Positions 54,522 to 62,789 of a stretch of DNA of 64,000 bases are shown here, piece by piece. The notes below the pieces were generated by a model. That model was not told where the DNA came from, ran no database searches, and worked only from the letters and a program-made list of their open reading frames with translations. Numbering within the stretch: the stretch's first letter is position 1; every line of letters begins with the position of its first letter. The stretch covers positions 62,001-126,000 of the forward strand of contig NZ_JAKKOQ010000006.1 of NCBI RefSeq assembly GCF_021738965.1, read 5' to 3'. Both the position numbers and the translations under genes were made by a program. The DNA comes from Gordonia zhenghanii (GTDB taxonomy: Bacteria > Actinomycetota > Actinomycetes > Mycobacteriales > Mycobacteriaceae).

Positions 54522-55682
54522 CTATCGCGGATCCCCCGTGGGCGACCGTTTGGGCGGTTGTTTCGGGAGAATCATGGTGAAGGTGGCTCCGTGCCCAGTG
54601 CCGCGGCTGCTGGCGATGAGGGTTCCGCCATGTGCTTCGGCAAGCGCGCGGGCGATGGTCAGGCCGATTCCGCTGCCGCCCGCATCGCGGCTACGGGAGG
54701 TATCGGTGCGGTAGAAGCGATCGAAGATGTGCGGCAGGTGGTCGGCGGCTATCCCGTCCCCGTTGTCTTTGACTGTGATGTCGATCTGGTTGTTGTTGCG
54801 TCGGTGGCTGCTGACTGTGACTGTGCCTCCTGATGGTGTGTGCCGGAGAGCGTTGCTGAGCAGATTCGCCAAGGTCTGGCCGATCCGAGCGCGGTCGGCG
54901 TCGACGAAGTCGGGGACGGTCGAGCCTACGGTCAGTGTCACGCCCGCGTTATCGAATCCCGTTTGGGCTTCGCGGATCGCTGCAGTGACAATGTCGTTCA
55001 CCGCAGTCGGTTCTGGGTTCGTCCGAAGTTGCTTTTCGCCAGCGAGGGAGACTGCGTCGATGTCGTCGGCGAGACGTTTGAGGCGGTCGGCGGCTCCACG
55101 TATGACGCTGTACATCTGCTCTCCAGGCACTCGAATTCCGTCTTCCGCGGCTTCTACCTGCGCAGCGATAGTCGTTATGGGTGTCCGTAGCTCGTGGGCG
55201 AGGTCGGACAACATCTGCTGGCGGACCTCCTCGGAGGTATCGAGTTGAATGGCGAGCTGGTTGACGCTGCCGGTGAGGTCACTGAATTCTCGGCCCAATC
55301 GGCTTGGCGGGACGCGAACAGTATGGTTACCTGCAGCGATGTTCGCTGTGGAAGTGACCACGGCACCGATGGATCGTTCGACTAGGCGCGTGATAAGCCA
55401 ACTGACCACCAGTGCTAGGACAACCGAACTGAGTAGCGCGACAGATACCGACACTATGAGCGAGGAAGTAAACGCTTCCTCGACGTGGTGGGCCTGCGAT
55501 GAGGTCGAGGATAGCCCTGCGTGTTCAAGATGAGTGTGGAACAGCTGCGGTGCCACTGCCCAGGCGACGAGTGCGGCGATGCTCGCGCCAGCGGCGATCA
55601 CCAGGGTTTGCGCGATGAACAGGCGTGGAGCAAAACCAGATCGCGACGCGACGGTTTTCAGCTGACCGCAGAGGAGCCTCAT
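54522..55682 (-). CDS. Sensor histidine kinase of the metal island, His-rich sensor loop
   Basis: A 386-residue membrane kinase. Helix 1 (about 20-45), an outside loop of only about 30 residues with five histidines (FHTHLEH and AHH), helix 2 (about 73-97), HAMP linker, H-box LAHELRTPITT near residue 165, N-box NLLSNALRHTPSG, G boxes DNGDGIA and GGSGIGLTIAR. The short His-rich loop and the neighbouring copper genes point to copper or another soft metal as signal (inference). It overlaps the response regulator by 4 bases. Confidence 0.9.
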   Translation of the reverse strand: MRLLCGQLKTVASRSGFAPRLFIAQTLVIAAGASIAALVAWAVAPQLFHTHLEHAGLSSTSSQAHHVEEAFTSSLIVSVSVALLSSVVLALVVSWLITRLVERSIGAVVTSTANIAAGNHTVRVPPSRLGREFSDLTGSVNQLAIQLDTSEEVRQQMLSDLAHELRTPITTIAAQVEAAEDGIRVPGEQMYSVIRGAADRLKRLADDIDAVSLAGEKQLRTNPEPTAVNDIVTAAIREAQTGFDNAGVTLTVGSTVPDFVDADRARIGQTLANLLSNALRHTPSGGTVTVSSHRRNNNQIDITVKDNGDGIAADHLPHIFDRFYRTDTSRSRDAGGSGIGLTIARALAEAHGGTLIASSRGTGHGATFTMILPKQPPKRSPTGDPR

Positions 55683-56449
55683 TCGGGTTGCCGACCTTCG
55701 CCCATTCGGTACCCGACGCCCCGAATGGTGCGGATGTAGCGGCGGATGGCAGATCTGTCTCCTAGTTTCCGTCGCAGACTCGCGACATGCACGTCGACGA
55801 CATGCGAGTCACCAATCCATGTCGAGCCCCACAATTCGGCCAGTATTTGGTCGCGACTAAAGACCATCCCGGGACGTCGCGAGAGAACGTCGAGGATGTC
55901 GAATTCGGTCCGAGTGAGTTCGACTGGGACTTCGGCGACTGTCACCTCGCGTGCGTAGGGGGCGATCGTTAGGTCGCCGATGCGGCGCTTCGTGCATTGC
56001 GGTGCCCCGGATGTGCTGGTCGTTCCGGTCCGTGGCCTGCGCAGCATGGCTTCGATGCGAGCGATGAGTTCGCGTGGGCTGAAGGGTTTGGTCAGGTAGT
56101 CGTCGGCCCCGGCTGACAAACCGATGAGGGTATCCACCTCGGAGGCTCGCGCCGTGACCATCACGACGTACGCGTCGCTGAATGTGCGCAATTGCCGACA
56201 TACCTCGACTCCGTCGAGGGAGGGGAGCCCAAGATCGAGTATCACGACGTCCGGTGGGGTATTGGTCGCCGCTGAGACGGCAGCGGCACCGTCGCCGCTG
56301 ATCGTCACGTCGAAACCGCTGCGTTGCAGGTAATCGGCGATCACCTCAGCGAGGTCAGGCTCATCTTCGACGACTAACGCGCGCAGTCCCGACCGCGGTC
56401 GCGGCTCAGCAATTGGCACATGGCCAGATCCGGCAACAATCGCATCCAT
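55679..56449 (-). CDS. OmpR-family response regulator of the metal island
   Basis: A 256-residue regulator with a 22-residue N-terminal extension before the receiver. Receiver: VVEDEPDLAEVI, phosphorylation site VVILDLGLPS, lysine in YLTKPFSPRE. The winged helix covers LTRTEFDILDVLSRRPG and IRTIRGVGYRM. Twin 7-base direct repeats, ATCTTGA, 11 bases apart lie 49-66 bases upstream of its start and are a likely binding site in the divergent region. Cognate partner of the His-loop kinase. Confidence 0.92.
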   Translation of the reverse strand: MDAIVAGSGHVPIAEPRPRSGLRALVVEDEPDLAEVIADYLQRSGFDVTISGDGAAAVSAATNTPPDVVILDLGLPSLDGVEVCRQLRTFSDAYVVMVTARASEVDTLIGLSAGADDYLTKPFSPRELIARIEAMLRRPRTGTTSTSGAPQCTKRRIGDLTIAPYAREVTVAEVPVELTRTEFDILDVLSRRPGMVFSRDQILAELWGSTWIGDSHVVDVHVASLRRKLGDRSAIRRYIRTIRGVGYRMGEGRQPE

Positions 56450-56497
56450 GCCCTCTATCCTGATCGACCGCAGGTCGTGGTTCGACTCTCATCTGGG

Positions 56498-56515
56498 ATC
56501 TTGAGCAAATCTTGA
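56498..56515. promoter_or_regulatory. 11-nt-spaced direct repeat, candidate response-regulator site
   Basis: ATCTTGA-N4-ATCTTGA, one helical turn apart, lies between the divergent regulator and PLP-enzyme genes. This is the usual geometry of an OmpR/PhoB-type site. A weaker ATCTGGG half-site precedes it directly. Confidence 0.5.
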
Positions 56516-56697
56516 TAGAGAGCATACGTAGCGGGCAGGTTGGCGCATGCACAGTCGAGGGGCATCAGAGCTTCACCGCTCTGATCACAATCTCCTGGCG
56601 CGTCCGATCGGATGCGTCACGGGCCGTCGCAACTGGCATCACGGCGAAAGTGCCGTATGTCTGCGGTGGCCTACTCCGCACCCGAAAGGACCACTAC

Positions 56698-57822
56698 GTG
56701 AGCATTGACGTCACCACCGCTCCTTCTCTGAGTCCGTTGCCGTCTCCGCGTGACTTGTTCGCTGGCCACGCGGCCACCTTTCCGTGCCCGGGCGGGTTGG
56801 TGGGCAATACACCGGTGATGCGGATCGTTGAGCCGTTCTCGTCTATTGGGAATGGTTTCTGGGCGAAACTCGAAGGATTCAATCCAGGCGGGATGAAGGA
56901 CCGACCTGCGCTCCACATGGTCGAGCGTGCTAAGTCTCGCGGGGACCTCGTACCTGGTGCGCGAATTGTGGAGTCGACCAGCGGTACGCTCGGCCTCGGT
57001 CTAGCGCTGGCTGGCATCGTGCACGACCACCCCGTGACACTCGTTACTGATCCAGGTCTGGAACCGATCCTCACTCAGATGCTCGCTGCGTACGGTGCCC
57101 GAGTCGAGACGGTTACCGATCCCCACCCCACCGGCGGATGGCAGCAAGCCCGGCGTGACCGGGTCCAGTCGATCCTCGCCGCGGACCAAAATGCATGGTG
57201 TCCGGATCAGTACACCAACCCCGACAATGTCAGCGCCTACCAGCCGCTCGCGTTGGAACTCCTGGCGCAGTTGGGGCACATCGACGTGCTGGTCTGTTCG
57301 GTCGGCACGGGCGGGCACTCTGCTGGAATAAGCCGGACCCTGCGCCAGTTCCTACCTGACCTCGACGTCGTCGGCGTGGACACTGTCGGGTCGACGATCT
57401 TCGGTCAACCGGCCCATAAGCGCCTCATGCGAGGCCTGGGATCGAGCATCTACCCCGAGAATGTCGATTACTCGGCGTTCTCCGAAGTGCACTGGGTCGC
57501 TCCGTCCGAGTCGGTGTCTGCATGCCGGACACTGGCATCGACGCACTATTCCACCGGCGGTTGGAGCGTCGGCGCGGTCGCGTTGGCGGCTGGATGGGTG
57601 GCCAGTACACGCTCGCCGGGCACAGTGGTCGCCGCTGTGTTTCCGGATGGTCCGCAGCGGTACTACGGAACGGTCTACAACGACGCGTTCTGTCACGCCA
57701 ACGGCATCGATCCAACCGCCGGGCTGCCAACGGCGCCACTGACCATCGCTGACCCTGCCGATTCCGTCGTCACCCGCTGGTCACGTTGCAGCACCGTCTA
57801 CCATCCGCTGGCCGCGCGATGA
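56698..57822 (+). CDS. PLP-dependent cysteine synthase family protein of the metal island
   Basis: A 374-residue fold-type II PLP enzyme. It has [10 protein letters not shown], the lysine motif [15 protein letters not shown] (one residue shorter than CysK's GGSVKDR), [13 protein letters not shown], and the phosphate loop [13 protein letters not shown] at 56698 follows AAAGGA by 7 bases. It is coupled to an MFS gene by ATGA and divergent from the two-component system. It could make cysteine or sulfide, or an aminoacyl metallophore precursor of the SbnA sort; the sequence cannot decide. Confidence 0.82.
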   Translation: MSIDVTTAPSLSPLPSPRDLFAGHAATFPCPGGLVGNTPVMRIVEPFSSIGNGFWAKLEGFNPGGMKDRPALHMVERAKSRGDLVPGARIVESTSGTLGLGLALAGIVHDHPVTLVTDPGLEPILTQMLAAYGARVETVTDPHPTGGWQQARRDRVQSILAADQNAWCPDQYTNPDNVSAYQPLALELLAQLGHIDVLVCSVGTGGHSAGISRTLRQFLPDLDVVGVDTVGSTIFGQPAHKRLMRGLGSSIYPENVDYSAFSEVHWVAPSESVSACRTLASTHYSTGGWSVGAVALAAGWVASTRSPGTVVAAVFPDGPQRYYGTVYNDAFCHANGIDPTAGLPTAPLTIADPADSVVTRWSRCSTVYHPLAAR

Positions 57823-59144
57823 GGGGGCCGATCGCGACCTTTCGTACCTTTGATCGACCCAGTCAGGTTTTGATGGTGAACCAGTTCACCATCAACCTGG
57901 GCTTCTATATGCTCATGCCCTACCTCGCCGGATACTTGGCCGGTCCGCTTGGACTCGCCGGCTGGGCAATCGGACTAGTGCTGGGCATTCGCAACTTCTC
58001 TCAGCAGGGCATGTTCCTCGTTGGTGGCACCCTTGCTGATCGACTCGGTTACAAGCCGCTCATCGTTGCCGGATGTCTCCTACGAACTGTCGGCTTCGGG
58101 CTGCTCGCCGCTGTGGATTCACTGCCAGCGGTACTGATAGCGTCCGCGGCGACCGGATTCGCAGGTGCCCTGTTCAACCCGGCGGTGCGCGCTTATCTGT
58201 CCAAAGACGCTGGCGACCGTCGCATTGAAGCCTTCGCCGTCTTCAACATCTTCTATCAGGCCGGCATTCTCCTTGGCCCTTTGGTCGGGGTCGCATTGAT
58301 GGCGTTCGACTTCCGTGCCACCGCGCTCGTCGCAGCGCTGGTCTTTGCCGTGCTCACTGTTGCGCAGATCCTCGCATTACCTCGCGATCGCGAGGACCGC
58401 GCAGCCGAGCAGCGAAAGTCTGTCGGTGCTGACTGGCGCACCGTCGCCGGAAACAAGAGATTCGTTCTCTTCTCGTGCGCGATGATCGGCTCGTACGTCC
58501 TGTCGTTTCAGGTGTACCTCGCGCTCCCTCTACACGCGGCGTCGATCACCTCCAGTGAGAAGGCTCAGTCTTCCCTCGTGGCTGCGGTGTTCGTTGTCAG
58601 TGGAGTCATCGCTGTGGCGGGACAGTTGCGAATCACGACGTGGTTTCGCCGCCGATTCGGGTCAACGCGCAGTCTGGGAGCGGGAATGGCGATCATGACC
58701 GCTGCCTTCGTTCCGCTGTTACTCGTTCCGACGGCGACGCTGGCCGGACAGGTCGCAGCGGTGATTGCGTTGCTGGTAACGGCCGCTGGTCTCGCTGTCG
58801 CGACAGCGACAGTCTTCCCGTTTGAGATGGACACCGTGGTCACCCTGTCCGGGGACCGGCTGGTGGCCACACACTACGGCCTCTACAACACCGTTGTCGG
58901 GGTCGGAATCCTGGCCGGAAACCTGGGCACCGGAGCGCTGCTCGGACTGGGTTACCAGATTGGGTTTCCTTCGCTGATCTGGATAGTTCTCATCGCCATC
59001 GGGGTTGGAGCGACGCTCGCGCTCCGTGCCCTCCACCGGGCAGGTGCCCTCGCCGGGCCGCAGTCGCGGACTGGTCCAGATGATGTTTCAGGTGGGCAAG
59101 GCGTCGCGCGGCGCGTCCAGCAAAGCTCGCCGACGACGCCATGA
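57819..59144 (+). CDS. MFS transporter coupled to the PLP enzyme
   Basis: A 441-residue major facilitator with about 11-12 helices. The loop 2-3 motif A is [14 protein letters not shown] near residue 75, and GPLVGVALM marks helix 5. The ATG overlaps the PLP-enzyme stop. Most likely exports the product of the partner enzyme, or imports its substrate. Sampled sequence here is near 50% GC (48% in the 60 bases from 57841), well below the core genes, which suggests transfer. Confidence 0.88.
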   Translation: MRGPIATFRTFDRPSQVLMVNQFTINLGFYMLMPYLAGYLAGPLGLAGWAIGLVLGIRNFSQQGMFLVGGTLADRLGYKPLIVAGCLLRTVGFGLLAAVDSLPAVLIASAATGFAGALFNPAVRAYLSKDAGDRRIEAFAVFNIFYQAGILLGPLVGVALMAFDFRATALVAALVFAVLTVAQILALPRDREDRAAEQRKSVGADWRTVAGNKRFVLFSCAMIGSYVLSFQVYLALPLHAASITSSEKAQSSLVAAVFVVSGVIAVAGQLRITTWFRRRFGSTRSLGAGMAIMTAAFVPLLLVPTATLAGQVAAVIALLVTAAGLAVATATVFPFEMDTVVTLSGDRLVATHYGLYNTVVGVGILAGNLGTGALLGLGYQIGFPSLIWIVLIAIGVGATLALRALHRAGALAGPQSRTGPDDVSGGQGVARRVQQSSPTTP

Positions 59145-59198
59145 CGTCATCGGTCACTGCTGGTCCGGTGTCGGTGGAGCAGCAGAATGCACTGCTTG

Positions 59199-59223
59199 GC
59201 ATATACCCCATAGGGGTATATGC
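59199..59223. promoter_or_regulatory. CsoR-type copper operator
   Basis: GCATATACCCC-ATA-GGGGTATATGC is a perfect 11-bp inverted repeat with a 3-base spacer, 29 bases before the DUF1541 start. TACCCC...GGGGTA is the core of CsoR-family sites. No csoR gene is in the window, so the repressor must be elsewhere. Confidence 0.75.
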
Positions 59224-59252
59224 TGTCTCGTACGAACAAGGATGGAGTCCAC

Positions 59253-59867
59253 ATGCGAAAGCGTCTCACTGCGGTCGTCGCCGCCGGGGTCATTGGCGGA
59301 GTACTGGCGCTGACCGGTTGTGCCTCAGACGACAACGAACCGACAGCGTCATCGACACCAGGGAACACGCAGAGTCACGTGAGCGATCATGGCCACGCGG
59401 AATCCAGCGTCGGCGGAACGGGCCATTCGGGGATGGAACACCCGATGGATGGCGGGCCTGCACCGGAAGGCATCGAGACCGCGGCTGCTCCCAAGTACGC
59501 CGTCGGAACGCAGGTGAAGCTCACCGCCGACCACATGGAGGGCATGGACGGAGTGACGGCCACGATCGCGGGCGCGTACCGAACCAACACCTACGCGGTG
59601 ACCTACACCCCCACCACGGGTGGAGATCCGGTCGAGAACCACAAGTGGGTCGTGCAGGAGGAACTCGAGAATGCGGGGGACCAGCGTCTGGCCGACGGCG
59701 CCGAAGTCACGCTCAGCGCCGGACACATGAAGGGCATGAAGGGCGCGAAGGCCACGATCGTCAGTTCGACCGACGAGACCGTGTACATGGTCGACTACGA
59801 AGCCGGCGGCATGAAGATGACCAACCACAAGTGGGTCGTCGAGAGTGAGATCCAGCCGGCGTCCTGA
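59253..59867 (+). CDS. DUF1541 (YdhK-like) lipoprotein, His/Met-rich
   Basis: A 204-residue exported lipoprotein with lipobox LTGC near residue 22. A His/Met-rich stretch (HGHAESSVGGTGHSGMEHPM) follows. Then two DUF1541 repeats: VKLTADHMEGMDGVTATIAGA with NHKWVVQEEL, and VTLSAGHMKGMKGAKATIVSS with NHKWVVESEI. The HMxGM motifs offer copper-binding His and Met. It lies behind a CsoR-type operator and before a CopB-type ATPase. Extracytoplasmic copper sequestration is the likely role. ATG at 59253 follows GGAG. Confidence 0.88.
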   Translation: MRKRLTAVVAAGVIGGVLALTGCASDDNEPTASSTPGNTQSHVSDHGHAESSVGGTGHSGMEHPMDGGPAPEGIETAAAPKYAVGTQVKLTADHMEGMDGVTATIAGAYRTNTYAVTYTPTTGGDPVENHKWVVQEELENAGDQRLADGAEVTLSAGHMKGMKGAKATIVSSTDETVYMVDYEAGGMKMTNHKWVVESEIQPAS

Positions 59868-59937
59868 GGCGGAACATGAACGACTCGCCCCGCCCACGGC
59901 AGGGGTTGTGACCAGAACTAGGTGGGAGGAAAAGGCG

Positions 59938-62163
59938 ATGCATTCTCCTAGCGGGCACCACCACGACGGCGTGGCCGGCGTAGCCGCGCACAACGGGTCC
60001 CAGCCTGGTTCGATACCGACTCACGGAGAACCGGCCGAAGCCGGCACGTCCCACAGTGGCCACGACATGGGCCGCGGCGACCATGGCGACCCCGAGCACC
60101 ACGCGCATGGCGGCCATGATGGGCATGGCGGCGATGGGCATAGCGGTCACGGGGACCACGTCGGCCAGTTCCGCCGGCTGTTCTGGATCAATCTCGTCAT
60201 AGCGGTACCGGTCGTTGCGTTCTCGCCGATGTTTGCGATGCTCCTCGGCTATTCGGTTCCCGGCTGGGGAGTGTGGGTCGCCGCGGTTCTCGGCACGGTC
60301 ATGTACGTGTGGGGCGGTCGGCCGTTCCTCACCGGTGGCTGGAGTGAACTAAAGAGCCGCAAACCAGGGATGATGCTGCTCATCACCCTCGGGATCACCG
60401 TGGCGTTCCTCGCCTCGTGGGCCGCAACGCTCGGGCTCGTCGACCACGAACTCGAGTTCTGGTGGGAACTGGCACTACTAGTCGTCATCATGCTCCTGGG
60501 GCACTGGATCGAGATGCGGTCCCTGGCCCAGACCACCTCAGCGCTCGACTCCCTCGCGGCGCTCCTCCCCGACGCCGCCGAGCGGGTCGAGGACGACCAG
60601 GTGGTCGAGGTCGATCCGTCCGACCTCAGAGTCGGTGACGTCGTGATCATCAGGCCGGGCGGGAGCGTCCCCGCCGATGGGACCATCGTCGACGGCCGCG
60701 CAGACATGGACGAGTCCATGATCACTGGCGAGTCGCATCCAGTCGGACGGGGAGAGGGTGACGCGGTCACCGCTGGAACGATCGCGACGGACTCCGGCCT
60801 GCGGGTCACGGTCACCGCCACCGGAGACGACACCGCCCTGGCGGGTATCAACCGGCTCGTTGCCGACGCTCAGAACTCCACCTCGCGCGCCCAGCGCATC
60901 GCCGACCGCGCAGCCGCATGGCTGTTCTGGTTCGCGCTCGGCGCCGCCGTGATCACCGTCGTGGCCTGGACTCTCGTCGGAAATCCCGATGACGCAGTGG
61001 CCCGAACGATCACCGTGCTCGTCATCGCCTGTCCTCATGCGCTGGGGCTTGCGATTCCACTGGTGGTCGCGATCGCCACCGAGCGCGCCGCCCGCGGTGG
61101 CGTCCTGGTCAAAGATCGGCTCGCTCTGGAATCGATGCGCCACGTCGACGCGGTGCTTTTCGACAAAACGGGCACCCTGACAAGGGGCGAACCCACCGTC
61201 ACCGGAATCGAGCCGGCCGACGGACTGAACGCCTCCGACGTCCTCGCTCTCGCAGCGGCCGCCGAGTCCGACAGCGAACACCCTCTCGCTCGGGCGATCG
61301 TGGTCGCCGCGAAGCAGCAGGACGTGCAGTTCGAACGGGCCAGCAGCTTCACCTCGTCCCCCGCGGTGGGCGTCACCGCGACAGTGGCCGGCCACGAGAT
61401 CCGGGTCGGCGGACCACGCCTGCTCGAGGAGACCGAACAGGCAGAGATCGGTACCGCCGACGACTGGCGAGCCGAAGGAGCGATCATCCTGCACGTCGTC
61501 CGCGACGGCGAGATGATCGGTGGTCTCAAACTCGCTGATGAGATCCGCCCGGAATCGTTCGCAGCAGTCGATGCGCTGCACAGGCGCGGCGTAGACGTCG
61601 TCATGATCACCGGGGACGCCGAAGCTGTCGCGTCTGACGTCGGCGACGAACTGGGTATCGACCGCGTGTTCGCCGGAGTCCGTCCCGAGGACAAGTCTGC
61701 GAAGGTCGCCCAGCTGCAGCACGAGGGCAAGACGGTCGCGATGGTCGGTGACGGCGTCAACGATGCCCCGGCACTCGCCCAGTCGGACGTCGGCATCGCG
61801 ATCGGCGCAGGCACGGACGTCGCGATCGCTTCGGCCGGCGTCATACTGGCGAGCTCCGACCCGCGCAGCGTCCTGTCGATCACTGAGTTGTCCCACGCCG
61901 CGTACCGGAAGATGAAACAGAATCTGTGGTGGGCAGCGGGCTATAACCTCGTGTCTGTGCCTCTTGCTGCTGGAGTCCTGGCGCCGGTGGGATTCGTGCT
62001 TCCGATGTCGGTCGGAGCTGTCCTGATGTCGCTGTCCACCGTCGTAGTCGCACTCAATGCCCAACTGTTGCGTCGCATCGATCTCGAGCCAGCCAAGCTC
62101 GCAGCGATTCCGGGCAACGACGACGCGCCGTCCCGCAAGGTTGCGGTGGCGAATCGCTCCTGA
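59938..62163 (+). CDS. copB: P1B-type copper-translocating ATPase (CopB-like, CPH motif)
   Basis: A 741-residue heavy-metal pump. The His-rich N-terminus (over 20 His in 75 residues) has no CxxC domain. Membrane motif IACPHALGL is the CPH of the P1B-3/CopB group, which moves Cu(II) or Cu(I). Also TGES, the phosphorylation site DKTGTLTRG, SEHPLA, GDGVNDAPALAQ, and late NLVSVPLAAGV and MSVGAVLMSLS. GGGAGG lies 9 bases before the ATG at 59938. It follows the DUF1541 gene by 70 bases and is probably on the same CsoR-controlled transcript. Confidence 0.93.
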   Translation: MHSPSGHHHDGVAGVAAHNGSQPGSIPTHGEPAEAGTSHSGHDMGRGDHGDPEHHAHGGHDGHGGDGHSGHGDHVGQFRRLFWINLVIAVPVVAFSPMFAMLLGYSVPGWGVWVAAVLGTVMYVWGGRPFLTGGWSELKSRKPGMMLLITLGITVAFLASWAATLGLVDHELEFWWELALLVVIMLLGHWIEMRSLAQTTSALDSLAALLPDAAERVEDDQVVEVDPSDLRVGDVVIIRPGGSVPADGTIVDGRADMDESMITGESHPVGRGEGDAVTAGTIATDSGLRVTVTATGDDTALAGINRLVADAQNSTSRAQRIADRAAAWLFWFALGAAVITVVAWTLVGNPDDAVARTITVLVIACPHALGLAIPLVVAIATERAARGGVLVKDRLALESMRHVDAVLFDKTGTLTRGEPTVTGIEPADGLNASDVLALAAAAESDSEHPLARAIVVAAKQQDVQFERASSFTSSPAVGVTATVAGHEIRVGGPRLLEETEQAEIGTADDWRAEGAIILHVVRDGEMIGGLKLADEIRPESFAAVDALHRRGVDVVMITGDAEAVASDVGDELGIDRVFAGVRPEDKSAKVAQLQHEGKTVAMVGDGVNDAPALAQSDVGIAIGAGTDVAIASAGVILASSDPRSVLSITELSHAAYRKMKQNLWWAAGYNLVSVPLAAGVLAPVGFVLPMSVGAVLMSLSTVVVALNAQLLRRIDLEPAKLAAIPGNDDAPSRKVAVANRS

Positions 62164-62225
62164 CCGTCCCGCCGAAGACTGGGTACACCGCACTCGTTGT
62201 GCGTCCGACGCAATGCCGGTCCGTT

Positions 62226-62789
62226 TCACTCCTCGACGGGCAACTGCCTGATCGGCACGGCGGGCGATCCCACCGCGACGACATGATCGGGGAGGTCGCG
62301 GACCACCACGCTGCCGGCGCCGACAACCGTGTTGCGGCCGATCGTCACGCCAGCGCCGACCGTGACATCTGAACCGAGCCAACAGTTCTCACCGATGACG
62401 ATGGGCGCGGTCCGCTCGGCGCCCGCGCGGCGGAGTGCATGATCGTCGATGGGATGCAGTGCGGTGGCGAGGGTCGCGGACGGGCCGATGCGGACATGGT
62501 CGCCGAGGACGATCGGACCGTCGTCCATCAAGAACGCGTTCGCGTTGATGTAGACGCCTGCACCGACCGTGATGTTGAATCCGTAACTGCACCGAAGGCG
62601 CGGGACGATCTCAGACCCGTCGCCGAATGCGGCGAACAGTTCGCGCGCAATGCTCGCCCGAGCATCGTGATCGGCGGCGCCGAGTGCGTTGAACCGGTCC
62701 ATCGCGCGGCCGCACGAGTCTCGTAACGCGCGTAGATGAGGGGTGTCGAAGTACCAGTCGCCCGAGAGCAGCGCTTCGACGTCGGTCAT
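62226..62789 (-). CDS. Maltose/galactoside O-acetyltransferase-type protein
   Basis: A 187-residue left-handed beta-helix acetyltransferase (Maa/LacA/NodL type). N-terminal mac domain MLSGDWYFDTPHLRALRDSC-like (here ALLSGDWYFDTPHL), hexapeptide strands from residue 60 on, the catalytic histidine in ATALHPIDDHALR, and ENCWLGSDVTVGAGVTIG near the end. The acceptor sugar is unknown. Its ATG overlaps the stop of the enoyl-reductase-like gene, so they form an operon. Confidence 0.9.
   Translation of the reverse strand: MTDVEALLSGDWYFDTPHLRALRDSCGRAMDRFNALGAADHDARASIARELFAAFGDGSEIVPRLRCSYGFNITVGAGVYINANAFLMDDGPIVLGDHVRIGPSATLATALHPIDDHALRRAGAERTAPIVIGENCWLGSDVTVGAGVTIGRNTVVGAGSVVVRDLPDHVVAVGSPAVPIRQLPVEE

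Noticed and set aside
60538..62382. 614-residue minus-strand open frame
   Set aside because: Antisense to the CopB-type ATPase, whose motifs are unambiguous.
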